DNA from: Gammaproteobacteria bacterium RBG_16_57_12
Lineage (GTDB): Bacteria > Pseudomonadota > Gammaproteobacteria > RBG-16-57-12
DNA: 30,777 nucleotides
Assembly: GCA_001801365.1 (NCBI GenBank)
Contig: MGXL01000016.1
Coordinates: forward strand, 2,291 to 33,067
Direction of reading: 5' to 3'
Part shown: positions 1 to 7,571 of the stretch, piece after piece
Numbering within the stretch: position 1 is the stretch's first letter
Layout of the letters: each line of letters begins with the position of its first letter
Notes under the pieces: model-generated
The model's database searches: none
What the model was told of the DNA's origin: nothing
Seen by the model: the letters and a program-made list of their open reading frames with translations, nothing else
Made by a program: the position numbers and the translations under genes

Positions 1-617
1 TGCGCCGTCTGTTCAGGCACGGCGGGCAATGAGGGAGGACGCTGGTTACCCAGGGGGATGATCACGCTCATGGTGAAGATCATGTCGGTGTAACGGTCTT
101 GCCCCGGCTGGGCAAGATCATCGTTGTCCAGGCGTGCCCGCAGATCGCTGCGAAAGGCATAACCGTCATCACTCAGGCGCGCCCACAGGCCTATGCCGAG
201 CTCCGCCATGGGATTGCTCGACGTTGTGGTTGCGATCCTGGTTTGCAGATTGCCTAGACCAGCCAGGATATAGGGAGAAAATTCGGGATTGCCGGAAAGG
301 CGATACAGGGTGGCCAGGCTCGCGCCCCGCTGCCGGAATGTGTCGACACCACTGGTCAGGGCCAGGTTGTCGCTGTGCCCCTCGACCTCGATGTCCCATT
401 GGGGTGTGATGGTATAACCCAGGGCGAAGCTCATACCCAGAGTGTCATCGGCCAGGCGGTCACGATCGGCCCCGATGTAACTGATGCCCGGTGCGATATA
501 CCAGGCGGGGGTGGCACGCTCCGCGGCCGCATACGCCGGGATGGCCCCCAGGCAGAGACAAATCAGCAGGACACGACGGCAGAATGAAGATATGGGCACA
601 AGCGGTGTTAGGGTCAT
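1..617 (-). CDS. OmpA-like outer-membrane beta-barrel protein, 3' end outside window
   Basis: Reading the minus strand from the ATG at 617 gives an open frame of 205 codons that runs off the left edge without a stop. Residues 1-31 look like a signal peptide: an Arg pair near residue 14, a hydrophobic stretch, then an Ala-rich cleavage zone (PAYAAA). The mature part has alternating amphipathic segments and phrases typical of small outer-membrane barrels, such as WYIAPGISYIG, SFALGYTITPQWDIEVEG and FSPYILAGLGN. It ends, as far as visible, with a strand (DMIFTMSVIIPLG) followed by a Pro-rich stretch, which in OmpA/OprF-type proteins often leads into a peptidoglycan-binding domain; that part is not visible. 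It starts 25 bp after the cysQ stop and could be co-transcribed with nudE-cysQ. I see no strong ribosome binding site. A plain 8-stranded OmpW/OmpX-like barrel is the alternative. Confidence 0.72.
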   Translation of the reverse strand, partial: MTLTPLVPISSFCRRVLLICLCLGAIPAYAAAERATPAWYIAPGISYIGADRDRLADDTLGMSFALGYTITPQWDIEVEGHSDNLALTSGVDTFRQRGASLATLYRLSGNPEFSPYILAGLGNLQTRIATTTSSNPMAELGIGLWARLSDDGYAFRSDLRARLDNDDLAQPGQDRYTDMIFTMSVIIPLGNQRPPSLPAVPEQTA

Positions 618-642
618 GTCGGTGGCGTCAGGTCTGCTCACG

Positions 643-1443
643 TCACTCGAGAAACTTTGACCAGTCCATCGAGGTGTCGCCGAAGGCGAAGAAATACGGA
701 TTCAGCAGCGACTCCTTGGTGTTGTAGCGCAGCGGCTGCATCCGGGTGTCGGTCAGTCTGCCGCCGGCCTCTTCCACAATGCACTGGGCCGCGGCGGTGT
801 CCCATTCCGAGGTCGGCCCCAGGCGCGGATAGATGTCCACCTTGCCCTCCGCCACCAGACAGGACTTCAGCGAACTGCCCATGTTGATGATTTCATGATT
901 ACCGCTGTTGGCCAGGAAGGCCTTCAGTGAATCGCCCTGATGGGAGCGGCTGCCGGCCACCATGAGGGGATTGCGGCGCGCCGGGCTGACATGGATGTGC
1001 TGCGTTGTGCCGTCCGGCGTTTTCTTGAAACTGCCGGCGCCCCGGCAGGCGTAATAACACAGGCCGCTGACCGGCGTGTAGATCACACCCAGGATCGGCT
1101 GGTGATCCTTGATCAGCGCGATGTTGACGGTGAACTCGCCATTGCGCTTGATGAACTCGCGCGTGCCATCGAGCGGATCGACCAGCCAATAGGTGCGCCA
1201 CGCGGACCGCTGGGCATAGGGGATGGAGGCCGACTCCTCGGACAGCACCGGGATCTCCGGCGTCAGGATCGCCAGCCCGGCGATGATGGCGCGATGCGCC
1301 GCCATATCCGCCTCGGTCAGCGGCGAGGTGTCATCCTTTTTCGCCACCTGGAAATCGGTATTGTAAATCTCCAGAATGCGGCGGCCCGCATCCTCGGACA
1401 GGGCGATCACGGATTCGAGCAGGTCGCGGCATTGGGCCATCAT
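643..1443 (-). CDS. cysQ: 3'(2'),5'-bisphosphate nucleotidase CysQ
   Basis: Inositol-monophosphatase-fold enzyme expected to hydrolyse 3'-phosphoadenosine 5'-phosphate (pAp), the by-product of PAPS-dependent sulfate reduction, to AMP and phosphate. The metal-binding motif DPLDGT lies at residues 89-94, and the second family motif WDTAAAQ begins at residue 214, followed by EEAGG. Acidic residues in LSEE (about 67-70) complete the usual Mg2+ site. From the chosen start the protein is 266 aa, close to the roughly 250 aa of the family. The ATG at 1443 overlaps the nudE stop in an ATGA arrangement and has AGAGGA just upstream; the next codon (1440) is also ATG, so the true start is one or the other. 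An open frame continues to 1518, but that stretch is simply nudE in another frame. The overlap implies translational coupling to nudE. Confidence 0.93.
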   Translation of the reverse strand: MMAQCRDLLESVIALSEDAGRRILEIYNTDFQVAKKDDTSPLTEADMAAHRAIIAGLAILTPEIPVLSEESASIPYAQRSAWRTYWLVDPLDGTREFIKRNGEFTVNIALIKDHQPILGVIYTPVSGLCYYACRGAGSFKKTPDGTTQHIHVSPARRNPLMVAGSRSHQGDSLKAFLANSGNHEIINMGSSLKSCLVAEGKVDIYPRLGPTSEWDTAAAQCIVEEAGGRLTDTRMQPLRYNTKESLLNPYFFAFGDTSMDWSKFLE

Positions 1444-2000
1444 AAGGTTCCTCTGGAGGGGTTGGCGTACAAATCCCTGACCATGAACAAGGCGGCGATG
1501 CTGCGTGCCTCGGTGCATTCCTCGTGAGCCAGCAGCTCATTCAGCCGGCTGAGACGCCAGGGCACCACCTCGATCGCCTCGGGCTCATCGCCAGACTGGC
1601 GTTGTTCATAGAGGTTTTCAGCCAGGACCACATGCGTGACATGGCTTTGATAACCGGGGGCGAGGGTCAGCGAGGTGAGATGGCGCAGCGCTCTCGCGCC
1701 ATAGCCGATCTCCTCCATGATCTCGCGGTTGGCCGCCTCCAGCAGCGCCTCGGATTCCTCGATGCGGCCCTTGGGTAGGGCGAGCTCATAGCGATGCACC
1801 CCGGCGGCATATTCGCGGATCAGCAATACCGTATCGTCATCGAGCATGGGGACGATCAGCACCGCGCCGCGGCTTGAGCTGATCAGGCGTTCATATTGCA
1901 CATCCGTGCCGTTGGCGAAACGCAGATCGACCTTTTCGATCCTGAAGACGCGGGTGCTGGCAATGGTCTGCGCGTTGAGTATTTGCGGTTTTTCTCGCAT
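1440..2000 (-). CDS. nudE: ADP compounds hydrolase NudE (Nudix)
   Basis: Nudix hydrolase of 186 aa, the same length as Escherichia coli NudE. The Nudix box is intact: G78, E84, R92-E93, E96-E97 and G99 fit GX5EX7REUXEEXGU exactly. The N-terminal part (YERLISSSRGAVLIVP) and the phrase ALPKGRIEE are characteristic of the NudE/ADP-ribose pyrophosphatase group, which cleaves ADP-ribose, NADH and Ap3A to mononucleotides in the cytoplasm. The frame is open further upstream to 2525, but those residues are antisense to the kinase gene and lack family similarity; the ATG at 2000 gives the family's N-terminus. Ribosome binding is weak, with AGGAG about 20 bp upstream. The stop overlaps the cysQ start. 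It is divergent from the fructosamine kinase gene, so 2001-2106 should hold both promoters. Confidence 0.93.
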   Translation of the reverse strand: MREKPQILNAQTIASTRVFRIEKVDLRFANGTDVQYERLISSSRGAVLIVPMLDDDTVLLIREYAAGVHRYELALPKGRIEESEALLEAANREIMEEIGYGARALRHLTSLTLAPGYQSHVTHVVLAENLYEQRQSGDEPEAIEVVPWRLSRLNELLAHEECTEARSIAALFMVRDLYANPSRGTL

Positions 2001-2106
2001 AGTAACGGGTACTTTCCAAAGCTCCTGGATAGGTTCCGGCGGGGCGCCGGAATAATGGGGGAGTATATCAACTCCTTGACGCCCAGGCATATTCTTATAG
2101 GTTCGG

Positions 2107-2988
2107 ATGGCGACAGACTGGCAGGAAATAGCACGGCAGATCGGCCTGGCCATCGGGCAGCCCTTTGTCATGCGCGGGCAGCGGGCCGTGGGAGGCGGGG
2201 ATATCAACCAGGCCTTTGTGCTGGACGACGGGACGCAGCCGTATTTCATCAAGCTCAACAGCGCCGCGCGACTGGGCATGTTCGAGGCGGAGCTGGCCGG
2301 CCTGCAGGAGATCGGCCGGGCCGGGGTGATCCGGGTGCCCAGGCCGCTCTGCTGTGGTACGGCAGGCGGCCATAGCTTTCTGGTGCTAGAGTATATCGCC
2401 TTCGGCGGGCCTGACCACAATAGCGTCATCGAACTGGGCCGGCAGCTGGCCGCCCTGCACCGGGTCACGGCGCCGCGTTTTGGCTGGTATCGGGACAATA
2501 CCATCGGCGCCACGGTGCAGCGCAATGACTATTGCACGGATTGGATCGTGTTCTGGACCGAGCAACGCCTGCGTGTTCAGCTGGATCTGCTCAAACGTCA
2601 TGGCCGTAGCGGCCGGCTGATGGCATTGGGCGAACGTCTGCTGGAATCCCTGCATGCCCTTTTTGCCGGCTACACACCCGCACCCTCGTTATTGCATGGC
2701 GATTTATGGGGTGGCAATTATGCCTTTGACGAACGGGGGCAGCCGGTGATCTTCGATCCCGCGGTCTATTATGGCGACCGCGAGACCGACCTGGCCATGA
2801 CCGAACTGTTCGGCGGATTCCCCGCCGATTTTTATGCCGCGTATCGGGACAGTTTTCCTCTGGATGAGGGGTATGTCAGACGCAGGCCGCTGTATAATCT
2901 CTATCACATCCTCAATCATGCCAATCTGTTTGGCGGCGGTTACGCCGGCCAGGCTGAGCGCATGATGGAAGTCCTGTTGCGCGGCTAG
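2107..2988 (+). CDS. Fructosamine kinase family protein
   Basis: Protein of 293 aa with the aminoglycoside-phosphotransferase-like kinase fold of the fructosamine/ketosamine-3-kinase family (relatives: human FN3K, E. coli YniA). The N-terminus carries the family's GGGDIN nucleotide-loop phrase near residue 29, followed by a conserved lysine in YFIKLN. The catalytic loop HGDLWGGN starts at H197 with catalytic D199, and the metal-binding IFDPAVYYGDRETD follows with D217. The C-terminal YNLYHILNHANLFGGGY segment is also typical of the family. The family phosphorylates glycated amines so that the sugar falls off, a protein-repair role; the substrate of this member cannot be read from sequence. 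It is divergent from nudE and monocistronic: the 318 bp downstream belong to the nrdJ regulatory region. Confidence 0.93.
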   Translation: MATDWQEIARQIGLAIGQPFVMRGQRAVGGGDINQAFVLDDGTQPYFIKLNSAARLGMFEAELAGLQEIGRAGVIRVPRPLCCGTAGGHSFLVLEYIAFGGPDHNSVIELGRQLAALHRVTAPRFGWYRDNTIGATVQRNDYCTDWIVFWTEQRLRVQLDLLKRHGRSGRLMALGERLLESLHALFAGYTPAPSLLHGDLWGGNYAFDERGQPVIFDPAVYYGDRETDLAMTELFGGFPADFYAAYRDSFPLDEGYVRRRPLYNLYHILNHANLFGGGYAGQAERMMEVLLRG

Positions 2989-3038
2989 ATAGCGCAATCT
3001 CTCACGCTGGTGACTAATCCGGATAGTAAAAATTCTAC

Positions 3039-3054
3039 CCACTACATATAGTAT
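3039..3054 (+). promoter_or_regulatory. NrdR box 1 (upstream)
   Basis: The site CCACTACATATAGTAT matches the published NrdR consensus, roughly ACACTATATATAGTGT, at the core CTAnATATAGT. NrdR is the dedicated repressor of bacterial ribonucleotide reductase operons and binds pairs of such boxes. The box lies 35 bp upstream of the -35 hexamer at 3089. Binding itself is inferred, and no nrdR gene is in this window. Confidence 0.6.
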
Positions 3055-3088
3055 TGGGAGGGCATCCGGACATAGCGTGCTGATTTTC

Positions 3089-3118
3089 TTGACAAAATAC
3101 GATGACGTTGTTTAACAT
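3089..3118 (+). promoter_or_regulatory. Candidate sigma70 promoter P1 of nrdJ
   Basis: A perfect -35 TTGACA (3089-3094) is followed, after an 18-bp spacer, by TAACAT (3113-3118), which matches four of six positions of TATAAT. It lies between the two NrdR-like boxes, about 190 bp before the nrdJa start. This is a hexamer match only. Confidence 0.4.
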
Positions 3119-3166
3119 ATTGAAATATATAAATAATTTATTTTCTACCTTTGAGGATTTTTTGGG

Positions 3167-3195
3167 TTGACAAGGCATTGTCCAGCCCCTAATCT
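3167..3195 (+). promoter_or_regulatory. Candidate sigma70 promoter P2 of nrdJ
   Basis: A perfect -35 TTGACA (3167-3172), a 17-bp spacer and TAATCT (3190-3195, three of six matches) form a plausible promoter. Its start point would fall near 3201-3203, just before or inside NrdR box 2. That is a typical repression geometry and argues that P2 is the regulated promoter. Confidence 0.45.
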
Positions 3196-3205
3196 TTCCC
3201 ATCAA

Positions 3206-3221
3206 CCACTACATGTTGTGG
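3206..3221 (+). promoter_or_regulatory. NrdR box 2 (over the P2 start)
   Basis: The site CCACTACATGTTGTGG has the NrdR-like core CTACAT-TTGTGG and dyad symmetry. It starts 167 bp after box 1, far more than the two to three helical turns usual for paired NrdR boxes, and sits where the transcription start of P2 is expected. It could act alone or through looping with box 1. Confidence 0.55.
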
Positions 3222-3306
3222 TTGTGGTGCAGATCCGGCAAGTCATGCTTAAGAGTCAATGACTTATACTTAACATTTATCCAATCCCGTCACGGCACCC
3301 GGCAAA

Positions 3307-6300
3307 ATGACTGATAAAACTATAAATAATGGGGGTAAGAGGCGTATGAAGGTCGCGCAGTTGAAGTCTGTGTCAGCAACCGTATCCGAGATTCCTTTCC
3401 AACCCGCTTCCCTGGATATCTGGGACAAAAAATATCGCCTGAAAACCAAGGACGGCCAGGCTATCGATAATGATATGGATGATACCTACAAGCGTGTTGC
3501 CCTGGCCCTGGCCGAGGTGGAGCAAACCGCCGAAAAGCGCGAAGAGTGGTATGAAAAATTCCTGCGCGCATTGCGTCGCGGCGCCATTCCCGCCGGCCGT
3601 ATCGTATCCAATGCCGGCGCCCAGGCCTACAAGCCGGCCACATCCACCATCAACTGCACGGTGTCCGGCACCATTACTGACTCCATGGACGATATTCTGC
3701 AAAAGGTTCATGAAGCGGGTTTGACCCTCAAGGCGGGGTGCGGAATCGGCTATGAATTTTCCACCCTGCGGCCCAAGGGTGCGTTTGTCGCCGGGGCCGG
3801 GGCCTATACCTCGGGCCCGCTGTCCTTCATGGATATCTACGACAAGATGTGTTTCACCGTCTCCAGCGCCGGTGGCCGGCGCGGCGCGCAGATGGCCACC
3901 TTCGATGTCAGTCATCCCGACGCGATCGACTTCATCCGCGCCAAACGCGAGTCCGGCCGCTTGCGCCAGTTCAATCTGTCACTGCTGATCACCCAGGAGT
4001 TCATGGAAGCGGTGAAGCATGACGCCGACTGGCGCCTGGTCTTCCCCATGTCGCAGAAAGAGGCGGAGACCGACGGCATCGATGTCCACGACTCCACCAA
4101 GGTGGTGTGGCGCGACTGGCCGAGCACGGATAAATACCTGCGCAATGACGAAGGCCTGGTGGCCTGCAAGATCTACAAGACCATACGCGCGCGCCGGCTG
4201 TGGGACGTGATCATGGCCTCCACCTATGACTTCGCCGAGCCGGGGTTCATCCTTATCGACAAGGTCAACGAGATGAACAACAACTGGTTCTGCGAGAATG
4301 TGCGTGCGACTAACCCGTGTGTGACGGCGGATACCTGGGTGCAAACGTCCGCAGGCCCCCGCCCTGTGCGCGACCTGGTAGGCCAAGCCTTCCTCGCTCG
4401 CGTCGACGGCCAAGATCATGCAAGCGCAGCCGAAGGCTTTTTCCGCACCGCGACCAAGGCGGTGGTGCGGCTGCAAACGACAGAGGGTTATGCGCTGCGC
4501 TTGACTGCGGATCATCGCGTACGCCGCGTCGCCCGCTTCACGCGTTACGCTGCACAAACTGAGTGGTGCGCCGCGGGCGAATTGCAGCCGGGCGACCGGA
4601 TAGTGCTGAATGACCACCGCGCCAACAGCGCCTGGAGCGGCACACACGCGCGCGAGGAAGGCTATCTCTTGGGCCTGCTCGTGGGCGACGGCGTCCTTAA
4701 ATCGGATAAGGCAGTGCTGTCGGTCTGGCGGTCTGCGGCCGTGGCCAACGGCCCGCAGGCGCTGTTGCCCGAGGGCGCGCAAGCCATAATGAGCGAGGCG
4801 CTGGCAGCGATCCGCACCTTACCACACCGCAGCGACTTCGCCGGGTGGCAAGAGATCGGCGGGCGCGGCGAATTCCGTCTCAGCACGGCGGCGCTCAAAG
4901 ATTTGGCGCAACGCCTGGGCCTGCGCCCCGGCGCCAAGGGCATCACCCCCGAGATCGAGCAGACGTCCAGCGCGTTCTATCGAGGGTTCCTGCGGGGTTT
5001 GTTTGACAGCGACGGTTCCGTGCAAGGAAACCACGTCAAAGGTGTGAGCGTGCGCCTTGCGCAATCCGACCTTGCTTGCCTGGAGGCCGTGCAACGCATG
5101 CTGCTGAGACTGGGCATTGCCTCCCGCCTCTATTGTAACCGCCGCGCCGCGGGCACCAGCATCCTGCCGGACGGCAAGGGCGGTCACCAAGCCTATCCCA
5201 CCAAGGCCCAGCACGAGTTGACGATCAGCGGTGAGAATCTGTTGCAGTTCCAGGAGCTGGTGGGTTTTGGCGACAGCGACAAGGCTATCCGCCTCACCCA
5301 ACTGCTTGCCCGTTACCAGCGCGCGCTCAACCGCGAACGTTTTACCGCGCGGGTGCAGAGCGTTGCGCCGGATGGAATTGAAGATGTCTACGACGTGCAA
5401 GTTCCCGGCATCAATACCTTCGATGCCAATGGCCTGCATGCCCACAATTGTGGCGAACAGCCCTTACCGCCCTATGGCGCCTGTCTGCTGGGCTCCATCA
5501 ATCTTACCAAGTTCGTCATCGATCCCTTCACTGACAAGGCGCGTTTCGACTGGGAGGGCTTCCGGGAAACGGTGGCGACTTTCACGCGCATGCTGGACAA
5601 CGTGGTGGAGGTCAGCGGGCTGCCGCTGGAACAGCAGCGCCAGGAGATCAAGAGCAAGCGCCGCCACGGCATGGGTTATCTGGGGCTGGGCTCCACCATG
5701 ACCATGCTGCGCCAGAAGTATGGCTCGCCTGAATCGCTGGCCTTCACCGAGCAGGTCACGCGCGAGATGGCGGTGGTCGGCTGGCAGACCGGGCTGGAAC
5801 TGGCCGAAGAAAAAGGCCCCGCGCCGATCATGGAACAGGACTATATAGTTACCGCAGAGATGTTGCGCAAGCGCCCCGAGATGCACCAGGATGGCTGGAA
5901 GATCGGCGACACGATCAAGGGCAAGGTGTTGCACGCCAGATACAGCCGCTATATGCAGCGGCTGGCCGAGGTGGCGCCGGAGCTGGTGATGGAATTGGCC
6001 AGGGTGGGCTCGCGCTTCACCCATCACAGCTCGATCGCGCCCACCGGCACCATCTCGCTGTCGCTGGCCAACAACGCCAGCAACGGTATCGAACCGAGCT
6101 TTGCCCATCATTATTCGCGCAATGTGATCCGCGAGGGCAAGAAGACCAAGGAAAAGATCGATGTCTATTCGCTGGAACTGCTCGCCTATCGCGAGCTGGT
6201 CAATCCCAAGGCGGCGCCCTATAGCGACAAGCTCGAAGAACAGTTGCCCGGCTATTTCATTACCGCAGAAACCATCTCGCCCAGGGAGCACGTGGATGTG

Positions 6301-6630
6301 CAGGCCGCGGCACAGAAGTGGATCGATTCCTCCATCTCCAAGACCGCCAATGTGCCGACCGACTATCCCTATGATGACTTCAAGGGCATCTATCTCTACG
6401 CCTATGAGCAGGGCCTGAAGGGTTGTACCACCTTCCGCTTCAATCCCGAGGCCTTCCAGGGGGTGCTGGTCAAGGATCAGGATCTGGCCAATACTATTTA
6501 TCGCTTTACGCTGGAAGATGGGACCGTGGTCGAGGTCAAAGGCAATGAGGAAATCGAATACGACGGTGAAGTCCACACCGCCGCGAACCTGTACGACGCC
6601 CTGAAAGAGGGCTATTACGGGAAGTTCTAA
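3307..6630 (+). CDS. nrdJ: Class II (B12-dependent) ribonucleotide reductase NrdJa with embedded intein
   Basis: Adenosylcobalamin-dependent reductase that turns ribonucleotides into deoxyribonucleotides with or without oxygen. The precursor is 1107 aa. Removing the intein at residues 338-714 leaves about 730 aa, the usual size of the catalytic subunit of split NrdJa/NrdJb enzymes. The host part shows the redox-cysteine region STINCTVSGT (C117), the conserved FILIDKVNEMNN segment, the active-site motif NPCGEQPLPPYGAC rebuilt across the splice junction (NP at 336-337, Cys at 715), and the second redox cysteine in GCTTFRFNPEA (C1040). The ATG at 3307 has no clear ribosome binding site. The ATG at 3346, preceded by GGGGGTAAGAGG, would drop 13 residues and may be the true start. 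The C-terminal cysteine tail of one-piece enzymes is absent here and is carried by the next gene, 68 bp downstream. Control is probably by NrdR. Confidence 0.95.
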   Translation: MTDKTINNGGKRRMKVAQLKSVSATVSEIPFQPASLDIWDKKYRLKTKDGQAIDNDMDDTYKRVALALAEVEQTAEKREEWYEKFLRALRRGAIPAGRIVSNAGAQAYKPATSTINCTVSGTITDSMDDILQKVHEAGLTLKAGCGIGYEFSTLRPKGAFVAGAGAYTSGPLSFMDIYDKMCFTVSSAGGRRGAQMATFDVSHPDAIDFIRAKRESGRLRQFNLSLLITQEFMEAVKHDADWRLVFPMSQKEAETDGIDVHDSTKVVWRDWPSTDKYLRNDEGLVACKIYKTIRARRLWDVIMASTYDFAEPGFILIDKVNEMNNNWFCENVRATNPCVTADTWVQTSAGPRPVRDLVGQAFLARVDGQDHASAAEGFFRTATKAVVRLQTTEGYALRLTADHRVRRVARFTRYAAQTEWCAAGELQPGDRIVLNDHRANSAWSGTHAREEGYLLGLLVGDGVLKSDKAVLSVWRSAAVANGPQALLPEGAQAIMSEALAAIRTLPHRSDFAGWQEIGGRGEFRLSTAALKDLAQRLGLRPGAKGITPEIEQTSSAFYRGFLRGLFDSDGSVQGNHVKGVSVRLAQSDLACLEAVQRMLLRLGIASRLYCNRRAAGTSILPDGKGGHQAYPTKAQHELTISGENLLQFQELVGFGDSDKAIRLTQLLARYQRALNRERFTARVQSVAPDGIEDVYDVQVPGINTFDANGLHAHNCGEQPLPPYGACLLGSINLTKFVIDPFTDKARFDWEGFRETVATFTRMLDNVVEVSGLPLEQQRQEIKSKRRHGMGYLGLGSTMTMLRQKYGSPESLAFTEQVTREMAVVGWQTGLELAEEKGPAPIMEQDYIVTAEMLRKRPEMHQDGWKIGDTIKGKVLHARYSRYMQRLAEVAPELVMELARVGSRFTHHSSIAPTGTISLSLANNASNGIEPSFAHHYSRNVIREGKKTKEKIDVYSLELLAYRELVNPKAAPYSDKLEEQLPGYFITAETISPREHVDVQAAAQKWIDSSISKTANVPTDYPYDDFKGIYLYAYEQGLKGCTTFRFNPEAFQGVLVKDQDLANTIYRFTLEDGTVVEVKGNEEIEYDGEVHTAANLYDALKEGYYGKF
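4318..5448 (+). mobile_element. Intein with LAGLIDADG homing endonuclease domain inside NrdJ (377 residues)
   Basis: The insertion separates NP (residues 336-337) from the CGEQPL that belongs directly after it, so the boundaries are unambiguous. The intein starts with Cys338 (block A, CVTADTWVQTSAG), has a block B with TADH (T400, H403), and ends in block F (VYDVQVPGINTF) and block G (GLHAHN, with His713 and Asn714), followed by Cys715 as the +1 nucleophile. All standard protein-splicing residues are present. Between the splicing halves lie two dodecapeptide motifs, LLGLLVGDG (454-462) and LRGLFDSDG (562-570), both keeping the catalytic aspartate, so the endonuclease looks intact. It would cut intein-less nrdJ alleles at the junction and promote gene conversion. 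Intact reading frame and motifs suggest a fairly recent or still active invader. Confidence 0.95.
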
Positions 6631-6698
6631 ATCTAAATGTAGGGGGAGTTAGGCGCCTTGTGCCGTAACCCACCGATTCACCGAACGGAGAACTAAAC

Positions 6699-7397
6699 GT
6701 GACTATCAAGATCGCCAAGAAAATCGTCGACTACAATGTGGTCAAGGAGGAACAGGCCGCGGAGAAGAAACCGGCCAGGCCGGTGGAAAAGAAGGACGCC
6801 AAGGTCATCCAGATGCACGAAAAGCTGGAACGGCCGGACATGCTCATCGGCTCCACCTACAAGATCAAGACGCCGCTCACCGAACATGCCCTGTATGTCA
6901 CCATCAATGACATTGTGCTCAATCCGGGCACCGAGCATGAATTGCGCCGCCCGTTCGAGATCTTCATCAACTCCAAGAGCATGGACCACTTCCAGTGGAT
7001 CGTGGCGCTGACCCGCATCATCTCCGCCGTGTTCCGCAAGGGCGGCGACGTCACCTTCCTGGTGGAAGAGATGCGCTCGGTGTTTGATCCGCGCGGCGGC
7101 TATTTCAAGAAAGGCGGCAAATACATGCCCTCGCTGGTCGCCGAGATCGGTGATGTGATCGAGCGCCACATGCGCATGATCGGCCTGCTCAAGGACGATG
7201 GCCTGGACGAACATCAGAAGGCGCTGGTGGCTGCCAAGCGCGCCGAATTCGAATCGGCCCTGAAAAATGCCGAGGATAAAGAGCAAAACTGTTTCCCCTC
7301 CGGCGCCATGCTATGCACCAAGTGCAATACCAAGGCCATGATCCAGATGGATAACTGCATGACATGCCTGAATTGCGGGGAATCGAAGTGTGGCTAG
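6699..7397 (+). CDS. Class II ribonucleotide reductase accessory subunit NrdJb
   Basis: Protein of 232 aa that matches the small partner of split class II reductases known from Pseudomonas. The start is GTG at 6699 with ACGGAG about 9 bp upstream. The N-terminal 45 residues are Lys/Glu/Pro-rich and probably flexible. The middle part contains INSKSMDHFQWIVALTRIIS and FRKGGDVTFLVEEM, which correspond to the C-terminal region of one-piece NrdJ enzymes. The tail holds six cysteines (C206, C209, C220, C223, C226, C231) in the pattern CxxC-x10-CxxCxxC-x4-C, ending SKCG. In the family this tail is thought to bind metal and/or shuttle reducing equivalents from thioredoxin to the NrdJa active-site pair. 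It lies 68 bp behind nrdJa with a terminator after it, so the two form one operon. Confidence 0.9.
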   Translation: MTIKIAKKIVDYNVVKEEQAAEKKPARPVEKKDAKVIQMHEKLERPDMLIGSTYKIKTPLTEHALYVTINDIVLNPGTEHELRRPFEIFINSKSMDHFQWIVALTRIISAVFRKGGDVTFLVEEMRSVFDPRGGYFKKGGKYMPSLVAEIGDVIERHMRMIGLLKDDGLDEHQKALVAAKRAEFESALKNAEDKEQNCFPSGAMLCTKCNTKAMIQMDNCMTCLNCGESKCG

Positions 7398-7429
7398 ATT
7401 GAAGAAATGGCATTAATGGCATTGCGTTC

Positions 7430-7470
7430 AAAAACGCCCGTCAGATATATAATCTTTCGGGTGTTTTTTT
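7430..7470 (+). terminator. Intrinsic terminator of the nrdJa-nrdJb operon
   Basis: The arm AAAAACGCCCG pairs with CGGGTGTTTTT (one G-T pair); the inner AGAT/ATCT segments extend the hairpin, and a run of seven T follows at 7464-7470. It lies about 30 bp after the nrdJb stop. The A-rich 5' side could let it also work for the opposite strand. Confidence 0.85.
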
Positions 7471-7571
7471 GCGAGGCAAATAAGTGGGCATGTGGCGGGA
7501 AACTGCCGTTACATGAAGTGCTCATTCAGAAGAGATTATAAACAGGCAATGATACATACGAGGTTCTGCGC

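Larger units (their letters stand above)
2989..3306 (+). promoter_or_regulatory. nrdJ regulatory region (318 bp, no gene)
   Basis: This AT-rich gap between the fructosamine kinase gene and nrdJa contains two NrdR-box-like palindromes (3039-3054 and 3206-3221), two plausible sigma70 promoters (3089-3118 and 3167-3195) and a small inverted repeat in the presumed leader: AAGTCAT at 3240-3246 against ATGACTT at 3259-3265. I see no open frame with coding character and no cobalamin-riboswitch core. The density of signals agrees with tight control of a ribonucleotide reductase. Confidence 0.6.

Noticed and set aside
134..409. Short plus-strand frames in the first 600 bp
   Set aside because: The minus strand codes for a complete-looking signal peptide and beta-barrel segments across the same bases.
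3222..3306. Possible cobalamin riboswitch before the B12-dependent reductase gene
   Set aside because: No B12-box core (GCCACTG-like) or long structured leader is visible; the gap shows only a small 7-bp inverted repeat.
5464..6576. Minus-strand open frame of 370 codons opposite nrdJa
   Set aside because: Shadow of the conserved ribonucleotide reductase sequence, without its own start signal or domain.
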